A DNA stretch of 64,000 nt from Anticarsia gemmatalis (lineage: Eukaryota; Arthropoda; Insecta; Lepidoptera; Erebidae): NCBI RefSeq assembly GCF_050436995.1, contig NC_134747.1, positions 6,765,501 through 6,829,500 of the forward strand. Direction: 5' to 3'. A program made the translations under genes and the position numbers. This document shows, piece by piece, positions 1-12,118 of this stretch. Under the pieces are notes generated by a model. The model had not been told where the DNA came from. It searched no databases and was given only the letters and a program-made list of their open reading frames with translations. The stretch's first letter is position 1, and each line of letters starts with the position of its first letter.

Positions 1-870
1 TTTTATTAATTGAATAATATTTACTATTACTACACCATAAATGTAATAAGCGGATGCAAACACAACAAAATACTGCGCAAGTTATTACACCAACAACAAC
101 GGCTGGCAACTTAATACTAGCGGGACGCGGCCCGCGCGGCGCAAGTGTAGTAGTATGACGTCACAACCACTCACGCGGCCGTTAGCGGGAATCGATATTT
201 TTCGAAACTTTGAATGCTTATAAAATCAAAACTATTCGGTATTTTTAACTGAAACAAAAACTAGTTTATATGTATACACACAGGCTATACTGTGTCAAAA
301 TTTAAAGCGATTTGGCATACCTAGTAACATTCTCCATTGTCTTCTCATTGTCATAATTCCACATATTATACCTAATATTATAATCATAAATCATTTATAT
401 AAAATACTGAACAAGATAGACACTACAGACAGAGTATAATAAAAATAAAATAATATTATATTTTAAGTGTGTATAATTGAACTTCATCATTAATAATATA
501 AAAATTATAGTGTAGAGAAAGTGACACAAAACAGAAAATAATGTATAAAGCAAAATTGAATAATTTCAGAATTAATCATTTATCTGCAATCACAAATTCA
601 TTTCTTTAAACTTTCCAATTCATTAGTGATATCACTAGTAGGATGTATTTGTTTTTTTTTTGTTTTTTGACAATGAGAAATCAAAAGATAGTGCAGTAAA
701 TCATAGCTGTTTAACTTCACTTAACATATTTTAATGAGTAAGTTTTAGTACAGGTGAATGTTTAAAATATAATCATATATAGCCGCATAATGATAATGAA
801 ATGATCCTTCAATAAATTTTAATACTTGAACTATTTTGTTGCTATCTAGATAATTAATGTATGAGGTACT
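1..870. other. AT-rich stretch without a recognisable gene
   Basis: No coding region is supported here. The first 180 bases contain a short GC-rich patch (about 120-180) with a perfect palindromic TGACGTCA, a cAMP-response-element type motif, at 156-163. The rest is AT-rich and may be the 3' untranslated region of the minus-strand gene at 871-1554. Nothing else is supported. Confidence 0.5.
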
Positions 871-1554
871 TTAAAATAAAGCAGTAAGCAGCTTTTGTAT
901 TTGATTAGTAATAAAACCTGAACAGCAATAACATAATGGCATTTTTGTCTCATACATACCGTCATTCCTTCCTCTTGATCTGTACTCATTCCTGAGGGTC
1001 AGATAGTGTGCACTCTGTAGATTGTCAGACAGGTATTTCTGTCCCTGACCCCATTGTGATCCAGGCATGTTTAAATGGGTGTGATTGCCACTAAACGGGC
1101 TTGGAACATTACTTTGCATAGAAGAATTCAAGCTGACTGCTCCTCTACAATCATATTTATTGACATGGGGGTCTGACTGAACAGTAATGTCAATTTTCCC
1201 CATATCAATTTGTTTTCTGTAGCAGGAACTGATGACAGGGCCAGAAATGTCTCGTTCTCGTAAGGGTGAAAACCTACCCATTTCTGTTGAATTTATATCA
1301 ACTACATTAGTAGGTAGCTTTAAAGCAGTGGCTGGTGGAAATTTGAGAGTAGTGGTCACATGTATGCGCTGTATGTCCTGTCCGATGTTGTTGTTTGCAC
1401 CTGAAAGAGGTAATAAGGTGAGTTTGTCGGCGTCCCTTCGTTTGTATACAATAAACAACTTGTCAAGGTCGTAATTCAACTTACCAAAGAACGAATTCGT
1501 TAGTTGCTGTTTACAATGGAAGTAATTGTTTGATCTTGTATATATTTTATACAT
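871..1554 (-). CDS. Unrecognised small protein, possible in-frame intron
   Basis: This open frame of 227 codons starts at 1554 and stops at 871. I do not recognise the protein. It is rich in Ser, Asn and polar residues and shows no signal peptide, membrane segment or known motif. Two short stretches could be introns. Positions 1401-1484 begin GTAAGT and end TTTCAG on the minus strand; this 84-nt segment is a multiple of three and open, so splicing would give 199 aa without a frame change. Positions 918-959 begin GTATGT and end CAG, but 42 nt is short for an intron. The frame could also continue into exons outside the window. The upstream 1560-1900 region is a plausible promoter shared with nothing else nearby. 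That it is a gene rests on frame length and the clean splice signals. Confidence 0.5.
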   Translation of the reverse strand: MYKIYTRSNNYFHCKQQLTNSFFGKLNYDLDKLFIVYKRRDADKLTLLPLSGANNNIGQDIQRIHVTTTLKFPPATALKLPTNVVDINSTEMGRFSPLRERDISGPVISSCYRKQIDMGKIDITVQSDPHVNKYDCRGAVSLNSSMQSNVPSPFSGNHTHLNMPGSQWGQGQKYLSDNLQSAHYLTLRNEYRSRGRNDGMYETKMPLCYCCSGFITNQIQKLLTALF

Positions 1555-2314
1555 TTTAGATGCTTATATAGGAGCGAAGTGCATAGGAATATTGTAATTA
1601 GATGTAAGAAACACTGTGTGGAAATTTTCCGCTAGGTAGACGTAACAAAGACAACCACAGACCACGTATAATAAACGTAGACAATTCGGTCAACACTCAC
1701 GACTCGACTTCATGATACAACAATGTATTGTCTCGTCGATACGAAAGAACAGCTATGACGGGCACGAAATAGATTTTTTTACATTTACACCCACGTCAAA
1801 ATAATCTCTGTCAAACGTAAGTCAGTGTCACTGTCAAAGCGACATTAGAATTTTCGTTTAGAAACCAAACAAAGTCTTACTCAATATTTTCTGCGTTAGC
1901 TTATATAAGTCTGTCACCCATTTACGTAGGTAACTAAAAGTAAGTGTACGATAGCTGTAATCCGACCGACTACTGTTTATAGAATATACCGATGTTTCCA
2001 CACACTGTTATTTTCATAATTATATTTTTATTTTTCTATTTCCTACCCACTCATGTAAATATTACCAACTTTTATCTAAATTAAAGTATAACTTTCGCAT
2101 TAACGTAAGAGTCAAGAATGTCCTGACAAAGTTGGACATTGTGACTTAGTGTTTTTCTCTTAATAAGTCGTATAAATCAAACGTATTAATCAGAATAAAC
2201 TTACAAAACAAAAAAAAAATACAAGTTTAACAAAATAGATTTTATTTAAATAAAAGATGAACAACCATATAAGTAACTGTTAACTTACATAATACTTTGG
2301 TAATTATTATTTTT
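1555..2314. other. Intergenic spacer between two minus-strand genes
   Basis: This AT-rich sequence lies between the start of the unknown minus-strand gene and the stop codon of PDE12. It should hold the promoter of the former and the 3' end of the latter. No ORF, repeat or RNA gene was recognised. Confidence 0.5.
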
Positions 2315-5156
2315 TTACTTAAATCGTAAATCTGAAACCAAAGATATATGATCTGATGGAAATACTACACTGGGCAAAGCAGTATGTAGTCTTAATTCTT
2401 CAGTGCTTGGCAGAGGGACAACCTGCGAAATAAAAATGCTTATATAATCTATTTTTATTAATTATTACTTGGATTTATTTTCAGAAATGTCTTCTCACAT
2501 TTTTTTATTAGATCAAATCAGAAAGTAGCTCTGTAATGTGCAAAACTTCTATACCTATAGAATAAAATAAATATTGAAGCATATTATTATAAATACATCA
2601 TGTCTGTCATTCTCGAATAGTAGTCTTTATAAATATATGAAATATTTACTTATAAGTAATTAAAATATTAATTTACCTGTTCCACATCTAAGTTGATCTT
2701 CTCATAAAATATGTAGTCCAAACAATCAGCAAATCCGTCAGTGAAATTTGTGTACATTGGTGTACCACAAGCACTGCTCAGAGCAATATTTTGTTCTAAG
2801 CTTAAACCAGATACAGCTTCAGTAATATCTGTAATAAGAAAAAAACAGCTGTGTAGGGAAGGATACAGTTAACACGAATATCTCACAGTTAAAAAAAAGT
2901 TAGTTACTTGATTTCCAATCTGGTAGAGTACTGGGTGATGTACCAGTTGTATACAATTGATAAATGCCACAAGATGGAACACTGTTAAAATCTCCACACA
3001 GTATGACACTGATCCTTTTTCCGGGAAACTGAAATTGCAATAAAAACATAGTAATTTGCAATAATTATTATTTGTTTGCTTTTTACTGAACAGGAACATA
3101 CCTGGGTAACCATTTTTTCTTTTAAATCCATCAACCAATAAATGACTATGCCACCTTGTATAAGTCTTATATGATCAGCATCAGGGTGAAAGTATAAATG
3201 TGTATTTGCTACTAAAAGAAGCTCATTTGGATTATCAAGTGATTGTAAGAATGTGGCACTAGATACAGTAGATCTATCTAACAAACGTTCTGTCAGTGGT
3301 GTATTATCTTTGATTTTGTCCCATATTGGTTTTAAGCACAATTTCGTTTTTACAGCTTCTGCTAACACAATACTTTCTTCTCCAACAAACCTAAAAAAAT
3401 ATTTATTATTACACTCTAAACTTTCTAGTTAGGTAGGTAATGGTAAACATTGTGCACCTACTGAAATCTATCTTTTCTATAAAAGCATGCTAATCCTTCA
3501 GCTACTTCTTTCCCCTTTTTGTAAAATGCTCCATCAAGACCTTCTGCTCCCAGTATTGGTTTCAAGCAGTTCTTAAATATTTTTCTATCCACTTCTTGAA
3601 GGCACATAACATCACTATTGTAGCCTGAAAATAAAATATATAAACTATAAGTTAAATGATAAATGCTGCATATTATATGTATAAGATTTCAACATCATAA
3701 TAGAACAATTGAAACTTACCAAGTAATTCTTTTACAATGAGTTGTTTTCTGTAGTCAATGTGTAATGCATAAGGTGGGCAGTATGGATAAAGAACAGTTC
3801 TGGTATGATCTGAATCACAATACAAATCTGCTAAAATATTGTATGTAACGCACCTAAAGCTAAAATAATACATAATTACATTAATTTTTTATACGGAACT
3901 ACGGACTTTCTGTAGTAACACTTATAAGGTAACTCAGAATGTCTATCTATCTGTACTATATCAGATTAAAAAAAAATTAAGCCTATCATAAAATGTGTTA
4001 AGAACCTTTTATTCTGGAGTTTTTGTTTAGTAAACAAATGTCTTGTTTCAAATGGACAGTTTCCAGGACCAGCTTGTATTGTATTTTTAGACAAGGCTTC
4101 CACAGAAGGGCCAATGGTGTCACCATTGCCTGAAAACAAATAAAACAATTCAGATAACAAGTAACCTATATATAAAACAAATTGAAATAACCAACTATTT
4201 TATTCATGCATTCACTGCCCTCGATGCGTCTGTGCCTTTCATAAGTCAAAACTAGGTGCCACTAAAATCCACTGGGCAGTGAATGAGTTAGAACCCAAAA
4301 AAGAGAGTGAAATAATTCATGGTCTTGTTGCCTTTTTCACTAACAGCTGAAAGACTTTCAAGTTTCAGTAAAATACTTAAATAAAATGATCTGATACTAA
4401 GCAGCAATGGTGGCAATAAAAACCTAAATTAATAACTATACTATACTAATATTAAAATCTTAAATTTCAATATTTATCATACTAGTACATACCCGGTGTA
4501 CACTCCAATTTCAATTTCATACCAATATCTTCTGTACTAGGTGTATAACTGTAAGTGTTCCCGGTTAAATTCCACTTTAGATGGCTGTCATTTAGTTCTC
4601 TACCTTGACTGTTTGTAGTAATACTAGTGTACCACTTAAATAAACATTTATCAAACTTAGTATATTGAGTTTCGAAGTTTTCTGGATAAACTGGGAAACC
4701 TGCTAGAATGCTCTGTGGTAAATTCATAGTTAGAACCCATGGAGAATTGAATACAACTTCATATTCATTGTTGAGCATCTTGAGTTTTACCGGACCACTA
4801 TATTGAAATAGTTCCTTGCAGGTACTATGTTCATCAATCACTTTATTGTCAGCATCGCAAAATTGTATTTGAATATCTTCATCATTTTCACTGTTTTTTT
4901 TCTTTTTATTGGCTTTGTTGATTACTTTTTGTATATTTGTTTTAATTCGTCCGAGTAATATTTGCAAACTTTCTGAAGGATTTCGACTAAAATTAAACTG
5001 CCTAGCAGATCCTTTTATGTCTAACAAAAAAGATATATCAATTTTGTCTTCTTGTTGAACATATCTAAAGTAACATCTGTTCATATTCATGGCACTGGAT
5101 TTAGATATAACAGTAGAAAAAAATCTATTACTCCAACGAAGAAACGGAAATAGCAT
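2315..5156 (-). CDS. PDE12: 2',5'-phosphodiesterase 12 (PDE12-like exonuclease), mitochondrial
   Basis: PDE12 is a CCR4-type exonuclease/endonuclease/phosphatase-family enzyme that removes 2',5'-oligoadenylate and 3' poly(A) tails in mitochondria. The minus-strand exons are 5156-4493, 4129-4006, 3853-3720, 3624-3462, 3390-3102, 3028-2908, 2828-2677 and 2422-2315. They join in frame to 584 aa, close to the roughly 600 aa of vertebrate PDE12. Residues 1-25 are basic and hydrophobic with no acidic residue (MLFPFLRWSNRFF), as in a mitochondrial presequence. The N-terminal part is the family's non-catalytic domain. Catalytic signatures follow in order: TYNILADLY, CLQEV (metal-binding Glu), ANTHLY, CGDFNS, LDYIF and the terminal SDH. 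All are intact. It is transcribed away from SEC61B, with the TIR element at 5692-7060 lying between them. The junction using a GTTCTT donor at 4005-4000 is the weakest splice site; phase and homology support it. Confidence 0.93.
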
Positions 5157-5691
5157 AATAATATATGCAGTATTAAGTTGAATGTGATTTGTAAAGAACT
5201 CTCTACAATTTATTTCAGCAATTTAACCTAACTTGTTGCAATGCGATTTTTTGTGTCATTCAATATTGTATTGATAAAATGATCAGTTGATAGTTTGACA
5301 CTGAGAATTTGACACTTGACAGTTACAAATCACAAATGAGACATATTACACGTAGTATGACCAAGTAGAATAAGTATTACTTCTTTTTGGATGCTTGTAA
5401 TTTTTTTTTGAGACGTTGCAGCGGCAGCGTTGTCTCAAAGTATGTGTAGTTTCCAGCAATCTACCTACATATTTCCTGACCATTAGACTATTAACTACAT
5501 CTTTTTCTATAGAGACACATATTATTTATAACATTCAAAATAAGCTAAATCTAAAACAAAAAGATAAAAAACAAAAGCAATAATAAATTACACTGTATTA
5601 CATCTAATTAAAAACAAGGGTAGGTACCTACATAGTTTCTTTAGAGTATCGTTATAGTTGGAATCCTAATATTATTTCTTATCGTTTACCT
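5157..5691. promoter_or_regulatory. Upstream region of PDE12
   Basis: This AT-rich sequence lies upstream of the PDE12 start and probably contains its promoter. No defined motif could be assigned. Confidence 0.35.
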
Positions 5692-7060
5692 GTAGCTCTA
5701 CCATGAGTTGGCGTAGTTAAAACATCTTACTTAACTAGAGTAGTTAACGTGAGAACGCAACTACAACAGTGGGCTTAAATGTTCGTACCATGAGTTGTGT
5801 TGACGTTAACTACTCTCGTTATAGTCAAAACTATATCATTCGTAGTAAGATTTTTAATCTGTGGTTTTGCGACATAATGTCAACATTCAATCTGTAACTT
5901 GACTAAGCTTGAGTGTTGTAGTTCTATCTCCTTCTATTCACATAAGACAGACAGAGAGAAAATACGACACACGTTTCAAATTGATATGGTAGTATTAACC
6001 AACAAAAATAGGAAGTCGTCGCTTACATATAATTTGGTACGTATTCGTGTATTTTTGATTTTGTGTTATTGCTTTTTGTTTATTGTCAGCCGGGGACAAA
6101 ACAAAACACCTTAGTTACGTTTTAGTGCTAGTGCACGGATTCTAATTAACAACTAATTTTATTTTCACTTTTGTTTAAATAATCCTCTTTCCTGCCGCGT
6201 CTTAGGAAACTTTATGAACATGTTTGCAAAAACTTGGCATGATTTAAAGCATGGTTTAAAGCTGAAGTAACTTTTACAATGATCACACTTGTGGCCTCTT
6301 GGGAAAAAATGGTATGCCTCCCCAACAATACGCTGATAGACATCGTGAGCGTGAAAAAGTATAGCACTCAATACCTGAGAAAACATATAAGAAACTTATT
6401 TGTTCTTGAGAGGTTATCGGAACAAATCAAAATAGCTTAGATGTAAGTATTAACATACTAATCAAAGGTAAGTTTAAGAGCTTAACAGCTTACCTTTGAT
6501 GCTAATGAAACTCTTTGAGATGATTTTAAACCCGTGTATAAATCACATTATTCTTTAAACACTTCTTTGTTAGTCGATATAGTTTTGTAAACTTTGTTTT
6601 ACAATTATTGAGGGGATTTCAACTTAATTCACGCATACCACTTTGAAATGTCTTTGTTCACGTCGTTCATCTTTGAATGTAGCAGTTTCAAACATATCAC
6701 AACCAATATTTGTTCTACCGAACATTTTTTTATGGAAAATAACTTCAATTATTTGTAAAACAATACGGTCTCACGAAGCTAAAAGTCGGTGAGTGCCGCA
6801 ACTGCTATAGTAATAGTTCGTTACTATAGCATCTGTCAAATTGGTAACTCATGGTACCATTATCGTACGGAAAGAATGAACGACAAAGCCAATCTACATT
6901 CACTGTTGTTTGATTTAACTACACGTTACTAACTATGGCGACTCATGGTAGCAATGTTGGTACCTTAACTATCCGCTAGAGGCGCTGTTCGAGTTTTCAT
7001 ACATTTTTTCAACTACAGTGTCTGCGGGAGACTATAGTTGCCAACTCATGGTAGAGCTAC
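5692..7060. mobile_element. 1.37-kb non-autonomous DNA transposon with terminal inverted repeats
   Basis: The ends are perfect 21-bp inverted repeats at 5692-5712 and 7040-7060, beginning GTAGCTCTACCATGAG and ending in its complement. The core TACCATGAGTTG recurs near the ends: 5699-5710 and 5786-5797 in one orientation, and near 6846-6856, 6940-6950 and 7041-7052 in the other. That arrangement resembles subterminal transposase-binding sites. A 12-bp hairpin (ATCAAAGGTAAG at 6461-6472, complement at 6489-6500) lies inside. The two frames of about 70 codons within (5899-6114 plus, 6165-6386 minus) resemble no transposase known to me, so I treat the element as non-autonomous. The target duplication is unclear; a TA flanking GCTCTACC is possible because the repeat ends contain TA. 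Confidence 0.75.
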
Positions 7061-7407
7061 TGATGAAACATGTGATAAATCGATGCCTAAAACAGATGAC
7101 AGAAAAACAATTGAAAGACATCATCGACGATATTTATTGATTCAACCATTAAAACTCATTAAAAATAAAAATTAATTAATTAGGTATTTAAACATTTTAA
7201 TCATCTAATTTGTCCCACGTTGATTCTTACTAGCAACATTGCATGTCAACGTGTCAATGAAATCTGTACGCGTTGCAATCTGGTTGCTGCCAACAGAACT
7301 CACGTCTGTCGACTTGTTCTACTTAGAATTTGGAGATTGTTGTTAAGTCGTAAGAGGATCACTGTGTTTTCCTTGTGGTTGAAAATAAAATAACATTATT
7401 CTTCAAT

Positions 7408-8296
7408 ATGGTACGTATTGAAATATTGTTAAATTAAATTCAGTACTATGCTAAAATCTAATTATGTATGAATAAGAATAGGTTGATTCAATATTTTACT
7501 TTTTCTGTGGTTTGTTTTAGCCTCCTTCTCCAAGTTCTACGTCTGTTGGATCAGGCGGTCGCTCACCAAGCAAGGCGACTACGGCACCACGGTCATCCAG
7601 TGGTAGCACGGTTCGTCAACGTAAATCTACAACGACGACTACAGCTGCTAGAAATCGTAGCACAGGCGCTGGCTCAGGTGGCATGTGGCGATTCTACACT
7701 GATGATTCTCCTGGTGTCAAAGTGTAAGTTTCAATTCTTTTTATTCCAAATTCATATGTTGAAGGTAATTTCAACAACCACTGAATGCAAAGGTTTTATG
7801 ATTTGACAGGCTTTATATGAAGACACTACATTATAAGACAAAGCTAAATGAGACCAAGCCAAATGCAGGCTGCCTGATTCAATATTGTTTTCAATCATTT
7901 ATTTTGTCTAGGTTTTTGGTGGCGTTATTGATACAGAAGTTTTTATATTTCGTTGTATGTTCTGTTAATTTCTTCTGACGAACATTCCTCTACCCATATG
8001 GAAGAAGGGATACATACTTAACATATTAAATGCTAGATAAGACCAATCTTCTAAATAGCGAGAAAACTTTAAAAAAGCAACACACATATTGTTTAAATAT
8101 GGTTAATCTATTGTCAGTGCAGTTAAATTATTAATTTGTAGAAAGTAGCCACTCTGATTAAGTCAGATAGTTTGATTCAGTAATAATTGTTTCTATTTAT
8201 TTTTTCAGTGGTCCCGTTCCCGTATTAGTGATGTCCCTGCTCTTTATTGCTTCAGTGTTTATGCTTCACATTTGGGGTAAATACACAAGAGCATAA
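7408..8296 (+). CDS. SEC61B: Protein transport protein Sec61 subunit beta
   Basis: Sec61 beta is the small tail-anchored subunit of the ER translocon, which inserts and translocates nascent proteins. The exons are 7408-7410, 7521-7723 and 8209-8296, giving 97 aa, the usual family length. The first coding exon holds only the ATG; the next base begins the GTACGT donor. The protein has a Ser/Thr/Arg-rich cytosolic part (PPSPSSTSVGSGGRSPSK, then RQRKSTTTTTAARNRS), the conserved GGMWRFYTDDSPG box at about residues 53-65, and one C-terminal transmembrane helix (PVLVMSLLFIASVFMLHIWG) ending KYTRA. The GGMWRFY box and the tail anchor make the call secure. It lies divergent from PDE12 and convergent with frizzled. 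Confidence 0.95.
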
Positions 8297-9510
8297 ACCT
8301 ACTGCAAGTTAAATGGTCTGTTTTGAGTATGAGTGAAAGTGCTAAGTGAATGTTATGGCGATGGTGTTATGATATGATTTTTATTAAATTATGTAATTTA
8401 ATCTTATTCTGAAGTAAAAATAAGTTGTATACATTATAAAGTATTTTATTTTTTAACCATTCATCAAGATCTCATGAGAGCCTGAAAGTGACCATTATGT
8501 TGTCTCCCTTACCTCTTTAATAATAAACCCTTTTTAACAAAATTAAGATGGCAGCCTTATTACAATACACTATCTACTAGCTGTAGCTAAAACTACATAA
8601 ATAAATTATTATTCAGGATTCTATAGGTTATTGGTTTAAAAATCATTTGCAGATCTAAGACAGTTTGGGATATACTTTAGGAAACGCTTACAAATTCCAT
8701 GGGAATAGTAACAAAATATGGTATCACAGCTAACTGCTAACTCCCTTGTTATGTTTTTTGGAATAAATGAAACTTATCAGTTAGCTTTTTACTATGTAGT
8801 TCAATGATCATATTATTATGATGTTACAGTTCTAGGGAAGGCAATATTGGAGTTACATTAGCTACTAACATGCTAGAATCCTAGATCAGTTGAGAATGTC
8901 ACGAGAGTTTTCGAGACAAATTGTTTGAAACTATTAATTATTCGGCCATCAGCCCTAGTAAGTAGCGTGAAATGAAATTCCTGCTCTGCCCGCCCGGCGT
9001 ACCTTTGATTTTTATACAGAAGCCTAAGGTCAGGCTTCGCGAGCGCAGGTGCGTATTCCTACTCAGCCCTCAAACTCTTACATCAAAATGACAATGCTGC
9101 AATATCAACACTAGTGAGTGGAGTGTAGTAAACACACAATCGCATTGATATTGCAGCAGAAGTATTTAGGTGAATACTTCCAGCAGTGGCAAATGCTAAA
9201 GCAATAAAAAACAGGTAGTTTTTTAAAAAATACATTGATATTTTATTTTCATCAATAATCTATTTCTTAGCTTAATTACAAAAAATAGAAAATAACCTTA
9301 ATACATAAGACAATAATTTTAAATGAGAAAAAAATATTTACATTATCAGCCTTATTTTGAATTTCAATAGTTTTAAGACAAGTTCCGACTCAATATCAGA
9401 GTCTCTGCCTTTGAGTAGCTGCCTTATTGAGAACTCACCGACGGCGGGAAAATAAGTGATACATTAAAGTAAAGCTGCCAACATCAATGAGACCAACCAT
9501 ATAAGCATTT
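8297..9510. other. Convergent intergenic region, SEC61B to frizzled
   Basis: This region contains the 3' UTRs of two converging genes. No ORF is supported. A perfect 14-bp inverted repeat (TGCTGCAATATCAA at 9096-9109, complement at 9145-9158) frames a 35-base loop. The short CG-containing block around 8990-9060 is unlike its flanks and may be an old repeat fragment. Confidence 0.45.
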
Positions 9511-12118
9511 TTATACATATGCTTCAACTCTACGACCCTTTATCTTGTCAAAAAATTGACGCCAGGAGACTAATGTTTTGCCTGACCAAATCCAAAAACT
9601 GGATGTAATACCAACTATCATAGTCATTAGGTACTTAATCATAAACATTTCGAATTTCGGGCGATCTGTTTCTCTGCGTGTGAAGGGGCATGGAATAGAA
9701 TACAGAGGTGTTGAACACATGTCACGGTGCCAAGTAACCATCCAGTCATCATAGTTTGCTTGCTCATAGAATAGGCAGGCAATTACAATTAAAGCAGGCA
9801 CTGTGTATAATACACCAAATACACCAATACGGATCATTAACTTTTCTAATTTATCAGTTTTTGTTCCATCATGTTTCATTACAGTTCTTATTCGGAAAAG
9901 TGATACGAATCCTGCAAGTAGGAAGATAGTTCCAAACACTAGGTATACACAGAGTGGAGCTAAGACAAATCCTCTGAGAGCTTCTGCATCCCATAGTCCA
10001 ACATAGCAAACACCAGACAGTACGTCACCTGAAACATTAGAGAAAGTAATGAGACATTGACACATATAAACATATGCACAAAGTTAGTTGTAGGCACTGG
10101 TAATCTTGATCTAATTAACATGGCAAAATGTAAGATAAGTCCCAGAATACTCATGTATTGTCATTGATAGTCATTGTGGCTTAGAGACAAATCTAGTCCA
10201 TACATAAAAGCCCCTAAAACTTGCTTGGTTAAAGTGTCTCTCTTATCCCCGGTTCCTGAGTACATTTAGTGGTAGTTTATCTATTCAATAGCATTTTTTT
10301 ATATGAGTTTAAACGCTATTGAATAGATAAACTACCGCTCAATGTACTCAGAAGCTGGGCATTAGTGTTATAGAATGTATACCGAAATATTATTATAACT
10401 ACATTGTGAAGAAGAGAAATATGGTACAAAAATACTATTTCTAGGTCTGTTACTTCAAAGTCACTTTTACCTTTGAAACTAAAAATATCTCAGCTCTCAA
10501 ACTGCTACTATTTGTAAGATATATTGGGATAATTTGACAATAAGTTAGCTATTAGCTAATTATTGAGAGCACAGCCTTCTCTTTACATTTCAGCCCAAGA
10601 TTTATGAGAAAGGTTCCACCTCCGTTGTTGTGCAACTATGTGCATATTATTATGATGATACAATTATTAATGTTGGATCAAAGGTTATCAAAAAAGCTTG
10701 ATTGATGTTAATTTTGTGAAATGCCTATACATAAATGCAGCAAAAGTTGTTTATACATTTAAGTTTACTAAATATTTTTATAAGTGTTAAAGCTAAATTA
10801 TTGTTCAATAGAATATAGTGGCAAGTGGCATTTATATAAAAAAGAAAATAATGTCTTATTAAGTTATACCACAAGTGCTGAAAACAACCAGCAGGTGCAA
10901 TAAATACTTACCATCTACTTTTCCCATAGCTAATATTGATATTGTCTTGATTGCTGGTACTGCCCATGCAGCTAAGTGAAAATATTGTGAATTTGCTTCA
11001 ATTGCTTCATGACCCCACTTCAGACCAGCTGCCAGAAACCATGTGAGTGTCAGAATAACCCACCAAATACTTGAGGCCATACTGAAGAAGTATACCACCA
11101 TAAACAATATTGTACATGGCTCATGTTTTGTACCTTGAGTTATAACTGATATGTTAGGGAGTCTTGTACCACTGACTGTGGTAGGGAAGGGCCCCTGGCA
11201 ACTAACACTGTCGCCTGCACTCCAACCCATCACATATGCTGCAGCCACCATAAGATAACATACTGATAGAAATATAATAGGCCTCTCAGGATATCTAAAT
11301 CTGTCTGTGTCTATGAGAAATGTCAGTACTGTAAACAGACAACTCACTGCACACAATGTTGCCCAGATACCAATCCATAATCTAGAAAAGTTCTTCTCAT
11401 CTTGTGTAAAGAACATACCACTGCATGGGGCTCCACAATCGTGTTCTATTTTATCTCCAACCTTAAGAGAGTATTCCAGATCCAAGTTTTTTGGTACTTT
11501 GAATTGTACTGGGCAGACAAACCCATAATCTTTAGCTCCATGAAGTTTAGTAGGATCTCTTTCATTGCTGTTTTTAAAATCTACTTTAGGTAGTTTACTC
11601 TCAGTTTGTTTTCGAGATTCATGGGTTATATTATTATCACCAACACATATCACATTCTCATCAGTAGCAACGGGAAACTTGGAACATTCTAAATGTGCAG
11701 GCCATGGAAATCCAAATTTGATCATGAGATCATCACAATTTTGCCGTGCGGACTCACACAAATGACGACAAGGAGGTATGGCTGTGTCTAAAATTGTACA
11801 TACGGGTGCATATACAGAACACAGGAAGAATTTCAGGTCAGGAGAACAATTAACTTTGATCAAGGGCGTAAGCATGTGTATTTCAGGCCCAGCTTCTTCT
11901 TGATTGGCATGATTTAATAGATTTGGAAATATTGTTTGATTGTACCTTATGTGTTGACAAATCTCAATAGTGATTGGTTCACAACGACCATGATGAGGTA
12001 ATGTATCTCCTGGTAGTACAGTCACACGTGTAGTTTCAATTGTAACAACAAAATAAACTACTAAAATAACAAACGCAACCCCCGTTCTACCCATTATTAT
12101 GGCTACCAAATCTTGCAC
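9511..12118 (-). CDS. fz: Frizzled, Wnt/planar cell polarity receptor
   Basis: Frizzled is a seven-pass class F receptor at the plasma membrane that binds Wnt through its cysteine-rich domain and signals through Dishevelled. Two coding exons (12118-10912 and 10028-9511) give 574 aa. A hydrophobic signal segment follows Met9 (MGRTGVAFVILVVYF). The cysteine-rich domain begins at Cys46 (RCEPITIEICQHI), continues through NCSPDLKFFLCSVYAPVC and CRHLCESA, and ends near Cys157. Seven membrane helices follow, with conserved ERPIIFLSVCYL and WFLAAGLKWGHEAIE blocks. The Dishevelled-binding KTLVSW motif is at about residues 553-558. The protein ends EAYV, matching the AYV end I recall for Drosophila Fz rather than Fz2, so I call the fz orthologue. 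The single intron (10029-10911) carries a small MITE. It is divergent from APC5, with starts 956 bp apart. Confidence 0.95.
10247..10360. mobile_element. Foldback MITE in the frizzled intron
   Basis: Nearly the whole of this 114-bp unit is an imperfect palindrome. The left arm runs from about 10247 through TGAGTAC and GGTAGTTTATCTATTCAATAGC at 10271-10292. The right arm repeats this in inverse from about 10314 to 10360. The arms are about 45 bp with a loop of about 20 bp. It is non-coding and sits wholly within the single coding-region intron of frizzled. Confidence 0.75.

Noticed and set aside
6165..6386. Zinc-finger-like frame (HKCDHCKSYF) as the transposase of the TIR element
   Set aside because: Only one CxxC pair, 73 codons, and no catalytic motif.
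9096..9158. 14-bp inverted repeat as a microRNA precursor
   Set aside because: The paired arms stop after 14 bp and the loop is about 35 bases, too short a stem for a normal precursor. It may be a repeat remnant.
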